Positions 41,252 through 52,585 of a stretch of DNA of 64,000 nucleotides are shown one piece after another (position 1 is the stretch's first letter; each line of letters starts with the position of its first letter). Location of the stretch: positions 186,001 to 250,000 of the forward strand of contig CALLQI010000017.1 of NCBI GenBank assembly GCA_938014885.1. Direction: 5' to 3'. The stretch comes from an uncultured bacterium. Its GTDB lineage: Bacteria; Planctomycetota; UBA8742; UBA2392. The notes under the pieces are model-generated. The model was not told the DNA's origin. It saw nothing but the letters and a program-made list of their open reading frames with translations, and ran no database searches. Position numbers and translations under genes: made by a program.

Positions 41252-41722
41252 TTAGAGGCGTGCCGGTGGACCGCGAACGAGAGTCGCGGAATGGACTGCC
41301 GATGCAGGACGCGGATCAGGCGGGGCCTGCGCGTCCGCAGGCAATGCATCAGGCGCCAGGATGCTGCGCGGGATAGCGCAGGCAGCCAGCGCCGGCGGCT
41401 GCTCGGCTGCGGCATCGCGCGTGGGCTGCAGTGTCGGGCTGTACGCCGGCTGCAATTCCGGTGTACCCAGCGTGATCGTGAGCGAGTGGCGCGTATCTTC
41501 AATGTCCTGCTGGAGCTCGCGCGCGCGGTCTGCGTCGCCGTGGTTGATCGCACGGCTCAGCCGCTGCGCCAACGCCTGACGAGTCGCCTGGTCAGAATGG
41601 CGGGCGGCGTGCAGCGCGTCGGTACGAGCCAGCAGTGAAAGGCGCGGCAGGTCCGCATAGCTGGCCACGGCCGCAAACAGCAGCAGGGCGACGGCAAAGT
41701 GGTTGTGGACTGTGCGCTTCAT
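41252..41722 (-). CDS. Small exported protein between yajC and secDF
   Basis: 156 residues with a signal peptide (FAVALLLFAAVASYA) and a helical mature start (LARTDALHAARHSDQATRQ), then Pro/Ala-rich and presumably disordered. No family recognised. It lies 43 nt after yajC and 75 nt before secDF on the same strand, so it should be co-transcribed with them. No strong ribosome-binding site was seen before ATG 41722; it could be a GC-bias artefact, but the signal peptide argues for a real gene. Confidence 0.55.
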   Translation of the reverse strand: MKRTVHNHFAVALLLFAAVASYADLPRLSLLARTDALHAARHSDQATRQALAQRLSRAINHGDADRARELQQDIEDTRHSLTITLGTPELQPAYSPTLQPTRDAAAEQPPALAACAIPRSILAPDALPADAQAPPDPRPASAVHSATLVRGPPARL

Positions 41723-41765
41723 GCGGCAGTTCTGGCTGCTGAAACACTGCTCCAGACTAACGTAT

Positions 41766-42104
41766 TCAGTCTTCCTTCTTCACGCTGCTGACTTCTTCTT
41801 TGAACACCTTGACGATCGCGACCAGGCTGTACGTCGCGTGTACCTTCTTGTCCTCGTCGATCAGCAAGCGTACTTCCTGGTTGTCTTTGTCGATCTTGTC
41901 CACGCGGGCCACGAGGCCGCTGTTCAGCAGCACACGCACGCCCTGCTCAAGGCTTTCGACCATCTTCTTGTGTTCGGCTTCCTGGCGTTTGCGGCTGCGG
42001 CTCATGAAAAAGAACATCACCACGATGACGATCGCGAACATGATCATCATCGGCAACATGCTCTGGTCGCCCTGCTGCTGCGCTAGCGTCGCGATACTAT
42101 GCAC
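41766..42104 (-). CDS. yajC: Sec translocon accessory subunit YajC
   Basis: 112 residues: one membrane helix (MMIMFAIVIVVMFFFM), the basic motif SRSRKRQEAEHKKM, then the soluble domain ESLEQGVRVLLNSGLVARVDKI. YajC pairs with SecDF. GTG 42104 is chosen because GAGGA stands 5 nt before it; TTG 42131 would extend into the infB stop region. Located 23 nt after infB and upstream of secDF. Confidence 0.92.
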   Translation of the reverse strand: MHSIATLAQQQGDQSMLPMMIMFAIVIVVMFFFMSRSRKRQEAEHKKMVESLEQGVRVLLNSGLVARVDKIDKDNQEVRLLIDEDKKVHATYSLVAIVKVFKEEVSSVKKED

Positions 42105-42127
42105 TGTCGTCCTCGATCCCGCGCTGA

Positions 42128-44980
42128 TCAAGTCAGCGAGCGTTTGCGTTCTTCAATCCGGAAGGCTTCAAGCTGGTCGCCCTCTTTCACGTCTTCGTAA
42201 CCCTTGACCTGGATGCCGCATTCGAAGCCTTCGCGCACTTCCGAGGCCTCATCCTTCTCACGGCGCAGACTGCCGACCTGGCTTTCGTAAATCACGGCAC
42301 CGTCGCGCACGAGGCGCAGCTTGCTGTCGCGCTTGATCACACCACGCGTCACCATACAGCCGGCCACACGGCCAACCTTGCTGACCTTGAACACCTGGCG
42401 CACTTCGGCTGTTCCTTCGTAAACCTCGACGCGTTCCGGGGCCAGCATGCCGCCCAGCGCGTCGCGGATTTCGTCGATCAGCTTGTAGATGATTTCGTAG
42501 GTGCGGATGTCCACGTGGTGGTTGTCCGCCAGTTCGCGGGCCTTGGCGTCCACACCGACGTGGAAGCCGACCACGATGCCGCCCGACGCCTCGGCCAGGT
42601 GTACGTCGGTGGTGCTGATCTGACCAACTGCGCTCTGGATCACCTTCACGCGCACTTCCTGGTGCGTGAGCTTGCCCAGTTCCTGCTTGATCGTTTCGAC
42701 GCTGCCCTGCATGTCGCACTTCAGCACGATCACGAGTTCCTTCACCTGCTGGCCGGCGCGGGCGCGCGACCACTCTTCCAGACTGAAGCCTCGGCTGCGC
42801 GCTAGCTCATTTTCCTGCTGCCGCACCATGCCGGCGATTTCAGCGGCCTTCTTGATGTCTTTCATGCCGTGGAAAAGGCTGCCGGCCTCAGGCATTTCGT
42901 CCAGACCCGCCACTTCCACGGGCACGCTGGGTGCGGCCTCACGGATCAGGTACAGGCCGGAACCTCGCGGCTCCTGCATCGCGCGGACGCGGCCGTAACC
43001 GTGTCCGGCAACAATCACATCGCCGACACGCAACGTGCCTTCACGGACCAGCATCGTGGCCACGATGCCGCGCCCCGAATGCCGGTGTGCTTCCAGTACA
43101 GTGCCCACAGCGGGCTTGTCGCCCACTGCCTTCAGTTCCAGCACGTCGGCCATGTCGTTGAGCGTATTCACCAGCTTGTCTACGCCCTCGCCGGTGATGC
43201 TGCTCAGCTCAATGATTTCGGTGTGGCCGCCCCAGTCCTGGCTCATGAGGTTGTGCGTGGCCAGCTGCTGGCGCACCTTCATGATGTTGGCGTCGTTCTT
43301 GTCGATCTTGGTGATCGCCACCACGATTTCGACTTCGGCCGCGCGGGCGTGTGCGATGGCTTCTTCGGTTTGCGGCATGACGCCGTCGTCGGCAGCCACC
43401 ACGATTACCGCGATATCGGTAACGTTGGCACCACGGGCACGCATGGCCGTGAATGCTTCGTGGCCCGGGGTGTCGATGAATGTAACGCGCAGGCGCTTGG
43501 CTTCGCCGGTGGCGGCCAAGGCTTCGGTTTCCGGCGTGACGGGCTCGAACTTGCCGTCGCGCTGCAGCAGGTCCAGACGGAAGGCACCGATGTGCTGGGT
43601 GATGCCGCCCGACTCGCCGCTGACGCGGTCCAGGCGTGCAATCGCGTCCAGCAGGCTGGTTTTGCCGTGGTCGACGTGGCCCATGATGGTGACAACGGGC
43701 GCGCGCGGCACTTCGTGCCCTGCACTTTCATCGAACTGTTCCAGCTGTTCGGCGATAAGCGATTCAGCGTCTTTGGGTTCCTGGACGGTGATCTCGCGAT
43801 CGAAGATGATCCCGATCTGTTCGACTACGTCCTTGCTGAGCGTATCGTTGATACGAAGCGGCGGCAGGCCTTCCTTGATCATGCGGGTCATGATCTCGGA
43901 CGTCTTTACACCCATGGCTTCGCTAAGGCCGCGCAGGTTCACCGGCATCGCCACGGAAACCGGCCCGGTGGGCATTTCCGGCGGCTTTTCCTCTACTTCT
44001 TCTTCGCGGCCGCCACGACGACGGCGTGATCCGCCGCGCGGGCGGTCATAACCCAACTGGCTGATTTCAAAGCGTTCGCGACGTGAGCGACCGGTGTTGG
44101 CCCCGCCGCTGCGATCCTGCCGGAACCGCTCAGGAATCACTTCGCGGGTTTCTTCGGTCACGATGCGCGGCTTGCGGTCGCCCCGCTGGGCGGCAGCGCC
44201 TGAGGTTTCACGGCCCTTTTCACGGCTTGAAGTGTCGCGGCTTTCGCGCTGGACAACGGCCTTGTTGCCGGTGGGCGGCGCGGGCTTGTAGTCGCTTGCC
44301 GGGTCAACTTTCACTTCCGCGCGACGTTCTTCGACGGTGGTGAACTTCTGCTTCACCATCGCTCGCAGCATGAATTCTTCGCTGGGGGTGAAGCCCTTGA
44401 AACCTTTCTTGCCGACTTCGATGCCCAGCCCACGGGCAATGCGCGTAACTTCGCGCGGGTCGGCCTTGAATTCGTTGCCGATCTTGAAGACCACGTCGAG
44501 CTTCTGTGCCCGTTGCACGGCGGCTTCGTCGATCCCTTCGGCAGACTCGACGGTGATGCCAAGGATCTGTCCCGTGAACTCAACGTACTGGGCCGGTACG
44601 CCAAGTCGGCCGGCGATGGCTTCCAGCCGCTGCCGTTCAAGGTCTTCGGCTTGCTGTTTGGCTTCGGCTTCTGCGGCGGCCGCGGCTGCTGTGGCGGCGT
44701 TGGCAGCGGCCTGGGCCGGGTCGGCAACCTCCACGGCCACGACAGGCTCAGGCAGCACGCCCAGCTTGGCGCGCACGCGGTTGGCGTCTTCGTCGGAAAG
44801 ACGTGAGATAGCAAGCTTGACGTTCGGGATCCCGAGGTCGGCGCAGATCGACTTCAGGTCCTTCAATGAGATGTTCAATTCCTTGTAAAGCTGGTGCGCG
44901 GCAATGCCCTTCTCGGGCGCGCCTTCGGCACCTGCTTTGTCGGGGGCTGACTTGGCTGATTCCACACTCATTCCGGGCAA
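42128..44980 (-). CDS. infB: Translation initiation factor IF-2
   Basis: 950-residue GTPase that brings initiator tRNA to the 30S subunit. The N-terminal region (about 1-330) contains an IF2-N-like part, an A/E-rich linker and an R/G-rich stretch (RRRRGGREEEVEE), the G domain has GHVDHGKT (434-441), IDTPGHEAF and ITKIDKND, and the C-terminal domains bind fMet-tRNA. TTG 44980 has AAGGAAGG close upstream; ATG 44971 is the alternative. Follows nusA with a 157-nt gap; neither rbfA nor rimP is beside it, unlike the Escherichia coli order. Confidence 0.97.
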   Translation of the reverse strand: MPGMSVESAKSAPDKAGAEGAPEKGIAAHQLYKELNISLKDLKSICADLGIPNVKLAISRLSDEDANRVRAKLGVLPEPVVAVEVADPAQAAANAATAAAAAAEAEAKQQAEDLERQRLEAIAGRLGVPAQYVEFTGQILGITVESAEGIDEAAVQRAQKLDVVFKIGNEFKADPREVTRIARGLGIEVGKKGFKGFTPSEEFMLRAMVKQKFTTVEERRAEVKVDPASDYKPAPPTGNKAVVQRESRDTSSREKGRETSGAAAQRGDRKPRIVTEETREVIPERFRQDRSGGANTGRSRRERFEISQLGYDRPRGGSRRRRGGREEEVEEKPPEMPTGPVSVAMPVNLRGLSEAMGVKTSEIMTRMIKEGLPPLRINDTLSKDVVEQIGIIFDREITVQEPKDAESLIAEQLEQFDESAGHEVPRAPVVTIMGHVDHGKTSLLDAIARLDRVSGESGGITQHIGAFRLDLLQRDGKFEPVTPETEALAATGEAKRLRVTFIDTPGHEAFTAMRARGANVTDIAVIVVAADDGVMPQTEEAIAHARAAEVEIVVAITKIDKNDANIMKVRQQLATHNLMSQDWGGHTEIIELSSITGEGVDKLVNTLNDMADVLELKAVGDKPAVGTVLEAHRHSGRGIVATMLVREGTLRVGDVIVAGHGYGRVRAMQEPRGSGLYLIREAAPSVPVEVAGLDEMPEAGSLFHGMKDIKKAAEIAGMVRQQENELARSRGFSLEEWSRARAGQQVKELVIVLKCDMQGSVETIKQELGKLTHQEVRVKVIQSAVGQISTTDVHLAEASGGIVVGFHVGVDAKARELADNHHVDIRTYEIIYKLIDEIRDALGGMLAPERVEVYEGTAEVRQVFKVSKVGRVAGCMVTRGVIKRDSKLRLVRDGAVIYESQVGSLRREKDEASEVREGFECGIQVKGYEDVKEGDQLEAFRIEERKRSLT

Positions 44981-45137
44981 AGGCCTTCCTTACTCTTGGT
45001 GCTGCACTCGGTTGCTGCACGTATAACACCGCACTTGCACTGCCTGACTCGTACGTCGCACTTCAAACCACATCACAGCCGACTTCACCGCATAGCACCG
45101 CAGACCGCCGTTGTCGACCGTCGGGCAGTGCACGGCA

Positions 45138-46526
45138 TTACGTCGGGTTCGTCTTGCGCTCCATGACCGGTGCCTGCGCCGCGTACTCGGCTGCGCGGGC
45201 AAACGGATCCAGCGGGCCCGCTGGCGTGGCCGGCTTGGCACCGTCGGCCGGGGCTCCCGCCTCTTCCTCGTCCTCTTCCTGGTCCTGGCCGGGCTCGACA
45301 AACGTGTTGTCGGGGCGGCGCACCGCGCCTTCGGCGTGGACCACGTCGGTGATCTGTTCCGGCGGCTCGGGGTTCGTCTGCACGAACTGGATGATGTTCG
45401 CCGCGATATCGATGGTAATGCCCGGCACCTTCATCAGGGCTTCGGGGCCTGCGGCCAGGATGTCCTGGAAGCTGTCGAAGCCGCTGTTGAACAGCGATTC
45501 CGCCAGCAACTCGTCCACGCCCAGGTTCTCGCGGAACTTCAGCAGAGTACGCTTGCGCCAGTCCTGTTCCTGCGTCACGGTCACAATGTCCAGGTCCCAC
45601 TTGCACAGGCGGGCCGCGAGGCGCACGTTCTGGCCGCGCTTGCCGATGCTCAGGCTCAACTGGTCATCCGGCACCACCACGCGGGCGCGACGGTTGTCGT
45701 AGTCCAGCGTGATGCTGTCAACGCGCGCCGGCTTCAGCGCGTTGGTGATCAGGATTTCCGCCGATTCATTCCAGCGGATAATGTCGATCTTTTCGTTGTT
45801 CAACTCGTCGATGATACCCTTGATACGGCTGCCGCGCACACCCACGCAGGCACCCACGGCATCAACTTTGGCGTCGTAGCTTGCGACGGCGACCTTGCTG
45901 CGGAAGCCTGGCTCGCGGACGATGGCCTTGATTTCGATGATGCGTTCGGCCACTTCAGGCACCTCAAGCTCGAACAGCTTCTTCACGAACTCGGGGTGCG
46001 TGCGGCTGAGGATAATCTTGACCTTCTGGCCCTGCTTGCGCACGTCCAGGATCAGCCCGCGTACGCGTTCGCCGATGTTGTAGCTTTCGGTCGGGACTTG
46101 CTCTTTGCGCGGGTAAAAAGCCTCGGCGTCGCCCAGGTTCACGACATAGTTGGGGCCTTCCGTGCGCTGGATAGTGCCGCTGCGGATTTCGCGCTTCAGC
46201 TTGATGTACTTTTCGTAAATGTTGTCGCGTTCGGCTTCGCGGTTCTTCTGCACGAAGATCTGCTTGAAGGTCTGCGCGGCGATGCGGCCCATGTCGGCGA
46301 GTTCAACGGGCGTCGTGACGCCGTCGAAGTCGGTTTCTTCGGCCGTGATGCTGCCGTTGTTCTTGTCCACGTGCACGACCAGCGTGTCGGGGTATTCCAC
46401 ACGCTTGCGCAGGGCGACGATCATGGCCTGCTCAATGGCGGCCAGAACTTCGTCCTTTTCGATGCCCTTTTCGCGGGCGATCATTTCCACGAACCGCAGC
46501 ATTTCAACGCCGTTTACACCGCTCAT
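45138..46526 (-). CDS. nusA: Transcription termination/antitermination factor NusA
   Basis: 462 residues. NusA N-terminal domain (LRFVEMIAREKGIEKDEVL), S1 domain (GERVRGLILDVRKQGQKVK), two KH domains (GVRGSRIKGIIDELNNEKIDI; LSIGKRGQNVRLAARLC) and an acidic C-terminal segment with a helix-hairpin-helix-like part (VDELLAESLFNSGFDSFQDI). It binds RNA polymerase and nascent RNA. First gene of the nusA-infB-yajC-secDF block; the usual upstream rimP is missing. Confidence 0.96.
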   Translation of the reverse strand: MSGVNGVEMLRFVEMIAREKGIEKDEVLAAIEQAMIVALRKRVEYPDTLVVHVDKNNGSITAEETDFDGVTTPVELADMGRIAAQTFKQIFVQKNREAERDNIYEKYIKLKREIRSGTIQRTEGPNYVVNLGDAEAFYPRKEQVPTESYNIGERVRGLILDVRKQGQKVKIILSRTHPEFVKKLFELEVPEVAERIIEIKAIVREPGFRSKVAVASYDAKVDAVGACVGVRGSRIKGIIDELNNEKIDIIRWNESAEILITNALKPARVDSITLDYDNRRARVVVPDDQLSLSIGKRGQNVRLAARLCKWDLDIVTVTQEQDWRKRTLLKFRENLGVDELLAESLFNSGFDSFQDILAAGPEALMKVPGITIDIAANIIQFVQTNPEPPEQITDVVHAEGAVRRPDNTFVEPGQDQEEDEEEAGAPADGAKPATPAGPLDPFARAAEYAAQAPVMERKTNPT

Positions 46527-46697
46527 TGCCTGTCCTCGTCTATCCGCGTCTGTGACCTTTACCGGCTATCGAACAAACCCCAAACAAAAAGGAGCCAGCC
46601 CTAAAGCCGCTCCGGTGCAAGTGCTTCCGAAAACGTTGGGCCGTAGTTTATGGAAACAGTCCCCCGCCGCAAGGGGAAGTCACGCCCGCGACGCAGC

Positions 46698-47129
46698 TTA
46701 GCGAACGGGATGCGCCTGCTGTGTGGCCGGGCATTCGGCTTCAGCGGGCTCGGCTTCTGCCGGCTCGTCTAGTTCAGCGCCACGATTCGTGCAGCTTTCC
46801 CAGATCAGCTCGCCCAACAGGTAGAAGCTGTAGCCGAAGTAGTAGATCAGGTAGACGAAGAACAACACGACATACGTCCACGCCTCAGAGTTGCCAAGCA
46901 CGGCCATCGGATCATGACCAGCGGCCTCGCGGCTGACGCTGCGCAGGCCAACGCTGCTGGCGGGCACGGCGCGGACGGTGCCGTCGGCTTCGGTGAGGTA
47001 GACGACGCGATCAGAGGGCAGTCCGGCCGCAAGGGCAGGCATCTGCGGCAATGAGCCGCAGGCAGGCAAAAGGGAAAGCAGTAAACAGGCAAGCAGCGCG
47101 GGCAGGACACGCGACAGGCGAAGTTGCAT
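46698..47129 (-). CDS. Small lipoprotein with a membrane helix, unknown
   Basis: 143 residues. Lipobox LLPAC (C24) after a long hydrophobic signal, a short exposed part (SDRVVYLTEADGTVRAVPAS), a second hydrophobic segment (YVVLFFVYLIYYFGYSFYL) and an E/A-rich tail. Lipid anchor plus a helix is an uncommon mix. No family recognised. Located between nusA and the DUF4010 gene, same strand, with gaps of 171 and 102 nt. Confidence 0.65.
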   Translation of the reverse strand: MQLRLSRVLPALLACLLLSLLPACGSLPQMPALAAGLPSDRVVYLTEADGTVRAVPASSVGLRSVSREAAGHDPMAVLGNSEAWTYVVLFFVYLIYYFGYSFYLLGELIWESCTNRGAELDEPAEAEPAEAECPATQQAHPVR

Positions 47130-47231
47130 GACCGGTTCTCGTCAGGGGACTGACGCGGGGTCTTGGCCATGGACAATTGCAGCAGCGAAACCGGCCGATG
47201 CCAGCGAATTTCTGCTGATCTCGCGGCAGCC

Positions 47232-48545
47232 CTAAGTCAGCAGGGCCGTTACTACCCCCACCACGGCGGCGGGCACCAACACCGCCACCACGAGCAAACC
47301 CACCTTCCGGCCGCCGAGCACCCACGCGATCCCGGCCTTGGTTACGGTGTTGCTCAACGCCGCGATGCTGATGGCCAGTGTGGCCGTGTGCGAGTCGATG
47401 ACAGCATTGGCGTACATGCGCGTCACGGAAATCGTGATCGCGTCCACGTCGGTAAGCCCGGCCAGCAACGCGGATACGAACAAGCCCGACTCACCGGCGT
47501 AGTGGTATGCGGCCGCAGAAACGAAGCGGATGACGGCAAAGGCCACACCCAGCTTCAAGGCCTGCTTCATCGAGAACGGGTTCACAAGCTGAGGCTCAGA
47601 CTCGCGCTCTTTGTTCAACGTCCGGGTCTCGCCCCGCTTGCCCGCTAGCCGCCAGATCACGGCGCCGCCGATCAGCCCCACCACCAGCATGGAGCCCAGC
47701 ACCGGCAACGTGTGAATCAGCAGTGGTGTGTGCATTGCGGCCACTTCCACCATCAACCTCGGGAACATGATGGTTGACGCAATCACGATCGCCAGCGCGC
47801 ACGCACGCGCCAGCTCAGGCTGTTCCTTGGCGCGGCCCGAGAAAGTCAGGGTTACCGCAGTACTCGAGGCCAACCCGCCGAACAGCGCCGTCAGCGCGAT
47901 GCCGCGCCGGGCCCCCATGATCCGCGAGGCCACGTAGCCGAAGAATGAAATCCCCGCGATCAACACCACCACCACGCCGATCTTGAACGGGTTGAGCGAA
48001 TCAAACATGTCGTAAGTCTGGTCCGGCAGCAGCGGCAGGGCCACGGCCGCCAGCAGCATGAAGCGGACGGTCGCGTACAGGTCTTCCGCGCTGACCTTCT
48101 GGGCAATGTTGTGCAGCGGCTCACGAAGCGCCAGTGCGGCCATCACCACGGCAGCCAGGCCTGCACACACGGTCAGGCGCTCGTAGAAACCAAGCGGCAA
48201 CTGGTGCAGGAAGGGGATGGTGCCAATGGCGCACACCAGCAGGGCCGCGACTTCGCTGGTCAGGCCAAGGCGGGGCTGTTCCGGTGTGCGAGGCTGCTTC
48301 ACGTAGGCCGCCAGCAGCAGCGTCAGCACGGCCGCAAACGGCACCAGCAACGCCGCCGGCCCGATGGCCAGCGAAAGCAGTCCGCCAACACCGCCCAGCA
48401 GGCCGATCAGCGGGAAGGTGCGGATGCCGCCGAAGCTGGCCTTGCCGTCAAGCTTGGAGCGGCGCTCGCGTTCGGCCCCCACCAGCGCGCCCACGGCAAT
48501 GGACATTCCAAGGCCGAGCGCGATCTGCTGTGCGTCCATGGTCAT
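47232..48545 (-). CDS. MgtC/SapB-DUF4010 polytopic membrane protein
   Basis: 437 residues, about a dozen hydrophobic helices. The N-terminal part is MgtC-like (LGLGMSIAVGALVGAERER, FGGIRTFPLIGLLGGVGG) and the rest is DUF4010 (ARRGIALTALFGGLASSTAVT, GLTDVDAITISVTRMY). Function unknown; MgtC relatives are linked to Mg2+ limitation and ATP synthase control. ATG 48545 or 48539. Divergent from purF with a gap of 107 nt. Confidence 0.9.
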   Translation of the reverse strand: MTMDAQQIALGLGMSIAVGALVGAERERRSKLDGKASFGGIRTFPLIGLLGGVGGLLSLAIGPAALLVPFAAVLTLLLAAYVKQPRTPEQPRLGLTSEVAALLVCAIGTIPFLHQLPLGFYERLTVCAGLAAVVMAALALREPLHNIAQKVSAEDLYATVRFMLLAAVALPLLPDQTYDMFDSLNPFKIGVVVVLIAGISFFGYVASRIMGARRGIALTALFGGLASSTAVTLTFSGRAKEQPELARACALAIVIASTIMFPRLMVEVAAMHTPLLIHTLPVLGSMLVVGLIGGAVIWRLAGKRGETRTLNKERESEPQLVNPFSMKQALKLGVAFAVIRFVSAAAYHYAGESGLFVSALLAGLTDVDAITISVTRMYANAVIDSHTATLAISIAALSNTVTKAGIAWVLGGRKVGLLVVAVLVPAAVVGVVTALLT

Positions 48546-48652
48546 ACAGGCGTTATACCGAGGCAGGCACCGCTCGCGAAGGCCACCTTGGCCACCACGG
48601 ATTCCGCCACGCGTTTGCGGTGTTATAACGGGCTCTTACAAGTGAGGCCGCC

Positions 48653-50062
<1,410 letters not shown>

Positions 50063-50213
50063 CCCAAAGTCGCCCACCAACTTACCCCCAGCGCGCACTT
50101 CACGTGTTGTCATGCAGCGCGGGCTAGTTCGGGCCGCAGTCCTGGCTGTCTGGTCGACTTGGACTGTCTGCACTCACAATCGTTGCGCCGCAAGGAATGC
50201 ACGGGAGCAGCAG

Positions 50214-50612
50214 ATGAGTGACCGAACACTTTACGGCGACAGCTGGCGTGGTGTGGCGAACGATGAGTGGCGCGTGAGCCAACCAACTTGGGACGATGTT
50301 GAAAGCGCTCTCACTCGACTTGACGCGAGAACACACACCTTGGTGACGATCCAAGGCCCGGTAGAACAGCATCTAACTGTCGGCGGCGGGGCAGGGCGCT
50401 ACGTGGTTTGCGCCACGTTTGACAACAGCGAGTTCTGGAACCTTTTAGGGGGACGTAGTGATGGCGAACCAGAGCTCTTGAACGCCGGTGGTCAAGAAGG
50501 AGAGTATCCCCAAGCCCAGATTGTCACGCATGGGCAAGCCCGCGAGGCGGCTCGCGCGTTCTTTCTACAACTTCAGCTGGAACCAAGTCTGAACTGGGTG
50601 CGACAGCCGTAG
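50214..50612 (+). CDS. Imm1-like immunity family protein (orphan)
   Basis: 132 residues resembling the Imm1 family: PTWDDVESALTRLDARTHTLVTI, then LTVGGGAGRYVVCATF, and a C-terminal AREAARAFFLQLQLEPSLNW. Imm1 proteins protect against deaminase or nuclease domains of polymorphic toxins in other bacteria. ATG 50214 has GGGAG 6 nt upstream. Nothing nearby looks like a toxin. Like the genes at 29-30.7 kb it is an isolated, less GC-biased gene flanked by non-coding DNA. The family call is from pattern only. Confidence 0.55.
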   Translation: MSDRTLYGDSWRGVANDEWRVSQPTWDDVESALTRLDARTHTLVTIQGPVEQHLTVGGGAGRYVVCATFDNSEFWNLLGGRSDGEPELLNAGGQEGEYPQAQIVTHGQAREAARAFFLQLQLEPSLNWVRQP

Positions 50613-50884
50613 AGTCAGGGAGAGCGTAACCTATCCACCGGTCTTGGCGTCGCCCAAGTACGACCGCGGGGGCCGCCAAACCGCACAGACAGCCCCGCAC
50701 CGCCCGCGACTTCGGCCCTCACGGCCTGTTCGAGTGCGAAAACTACAGCACCGATGACACCTTGATCGGTGTTTCCACAGACGGCTGCGTTTGCGGATAG
50801 CAACTTCGCGGCAGCAAGGGCTTGTTCGGGCCGTGCGTGTGGTTGGGACGTTAGTATGGTACTTGGGTCCTTTGAGGGTTTGCG

Positions 50885-52573
50885 ATGGCGCGCATCAACT
50901 TCTGCATCGTGTGTGCTGCTTTGGCGGCGCTTTGTGCCATGCTTTTGCTGACCGATGGCCCCTCGGCGCAGGATGTGCCCAAGTCGCATGAAGCTTCCTT
51001 TGGCGATGGTGAGCTGGTTGGTGTGGTCTCGGGCAAGGTCCGCATGCTGGGCGCCGAAACTCCGGTCGCTGACTTTAAGCTGCTGCTTACGGCCAAGGAC
51101 GCCAAGAACAACGTTACCAACGCCGCCGTCTTCACGGACAAAGAAGGCAGCTACCGCGTTACCCTGAAAGCCAAGCTCACCTATCTGCGTCTGGCAGCCT
51201 TTGGCGAATACGTCGTGCCCGATGGCTGGGCCTCCGTGCCGTTGCATAACTTCAAGTTTGACAACGCTGACAAGGCCGAGTCGTGGGACGTCCGCGTGCG
51301 GCCGCTGCGCGATGTGCGCGTTTCCGGTCGCCTCAAGATTGCTGACAGCACACTCGTTCCTGGCCGCGCGCAGGTTGCGTTTGCGCCGCTGGATGTGGCG
51401 CAAGACGGCACCACGCGCATGTTTGACGCGCCATTCACCTACTGGTCTGACGACCAGGGCGGCTTTGTGGCCACGCTGCCCACGGGCTATTACGAGGTGT
51501 GGTCGCATTACGCCGACCGCGCCGGCAGTGAGTGGATCGGCTATGTGGGCATGCTGGGCAAGGTGGAAGTCTTCGACGACCGTTCACTCGAACTCACGCT
51601 TGAGCGCGGGCCGATGGTGCAGGGCAAAGTGATCGACGCGCGCACCGGCAAAGGCATTGCCGCGCGCATTGACCTGCACACGAACGCCTACATGCGCCAG
51701 ATGCACTTGAGCTCATCCGACGGGCAGATCCCCATGGACTACGGCCCCGATGGCGAAGAGATCATCTGGCCGATCGGCGACTTCAAGTTCCAGGCCTACC
51801 AGGTTGACCCCCGCAACGTAACCGTCGTGATCCGCCCCTCCGGCAGCGAGCGCGACCTGCGCGTGATACCCGACGTGGACCTGACCAAGGCCACCCAGCC
51901 ACTTGAATGGAAGCTTTACACCGAAGACATGAACACCGTCGAAGTCACCCTGACCACCCATGAGGCCGACCTGCCGATCTTCAACGTGGACGTCCGCCTG
52001 ACGCCGTCGAAGCTGAATGTGCCCGCGCACATCCAGTCGAACTTCACGGCCGCCGGAAGCACTGACGCCAAGGGCCAGGTTGCTTTCCGCGGGCTGGCCG
52101 ACGGCGAGTATGAGGCCTACGCACTGATGGGTGAGGCGCTGTTGGGAACCGTCACGCTGACCAAAGCCAAGCAGCAGGCATTTCAACTGAAGTTCAAAAT
52201 GCCGTTCGCCCACGGGCAGGTGAAAACCGAAGCCGGCGATGTGTGCAAGAACATGATGGCGTTCATCTGGATCAGCTACGAAGACGGGCGCGAGTACGGT
52301 CCGCTGATCCACGACGCGTTCAAGAACAGTGAAACCCTGCGCGAACGCGGCACGTACCTGGTGCCGCTGTCTGTTCCGGGGGTCAAGAAGGTCAAATTCC
52401 GCGTGGTGTTCGGCGCGTTCGAAAACGGCCGCGCGTTCCGCGATGACGAATGGCTGAAGCTGAAAGACTTTCCGCTGGCGACTGAGCCCGTCACCTTTGA
52501 CGTAGAAATCGAAAAGCTGCCAGTGTTCAAAAACGAACTGACACTTAAGGCCAACCCCGAGTACACGAAGTAG
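50885..52573 (+). CDS. Exported beta-rich protein with carboxypeptidase-regulatory-like domains
   Basis: 562 residues with a signal peptide (CAALAALCAMLLLTDGPSAQ). Three or more modules have the look of CarboxypepD_reg/CNA-B beta sandwiches: VSGKVRMLGAETPVADFKLLL with FTDKEGSYRVTL, VSGRLKIADSTLVPGR with SDDQGGFVATLP, and VQGKVIDARTGKGIAAR with DAKGQVAFRGLADGEYEAY. These usually serve as adhesion or display modules. No anchor is visible at the C-terminus. ATG 50885 follows TTTGAGGG. Convergent with the CAP gene, 12 nt apart. Confidence 0.72.
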   Translation: MARINFCIVCAALAALCAMLLLTDGPSAQDVPKSHEASFGDGELVGVVSGKVRMLGAETPVADFKLLLTAKDAKNNVTNAAVFTDKEGSYRVTLKAKLTYLRLAAFGEYVVPDGWASVPLHNFKFDNADKAESWDVRVRPLRDVRVSGRLKIADSTLVPGRAQVAFAPLDVAQDGTTRMFDAPFTYWSDDQGGFVATLPTGYYEVWSHYADRAGSEWIGYVGMLGKVEVFDDRSLELTLERGPMVQGKVIDARTGKGIAARIDLHTNAYMRQMHLSSSDGQIPMDYGPDGEEIIWPIGDFKFQAYQVDPRNVTVVIRPSGSERDLRVIPDVDLTKATQPLEWKLYTEDMNTVEVTLTTHEADLPIFNVDVRLTPSKLNVPAHIQSNFTAAGSTDAKGQVAFRGLADGEYEAYALMGEALLGTVTLTKAKQQAFQLKFKMPFAHGQVKTEAGDVCKNMMAFIWISYEDGREYGPLIHDAFKNSETLRERGTYLVPLSVPGVKKVKFRVVFGAFENGRAFRDDEWLKLKDFPLATEPVTFDVEIEKLPVFKNELTLKANPEYTK

Positions 52574-52585
52574 GCACGGAAAGTG

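Noticed and set aside
44981..45137. Possible tRNA or small RNA between nusA and infB
   Set aside because: No cloverleaf, no T-loop GTTCRA motif and no clear hairpin; nothing to support an RNA gene.
50613..50884. Possible gene remnant (frame reading RDFGPHGLFECENYSTDD before a stop)
   Set aside because: No start, no family match, and only about 55 codons; could be decayed coding DNA but not supportable.
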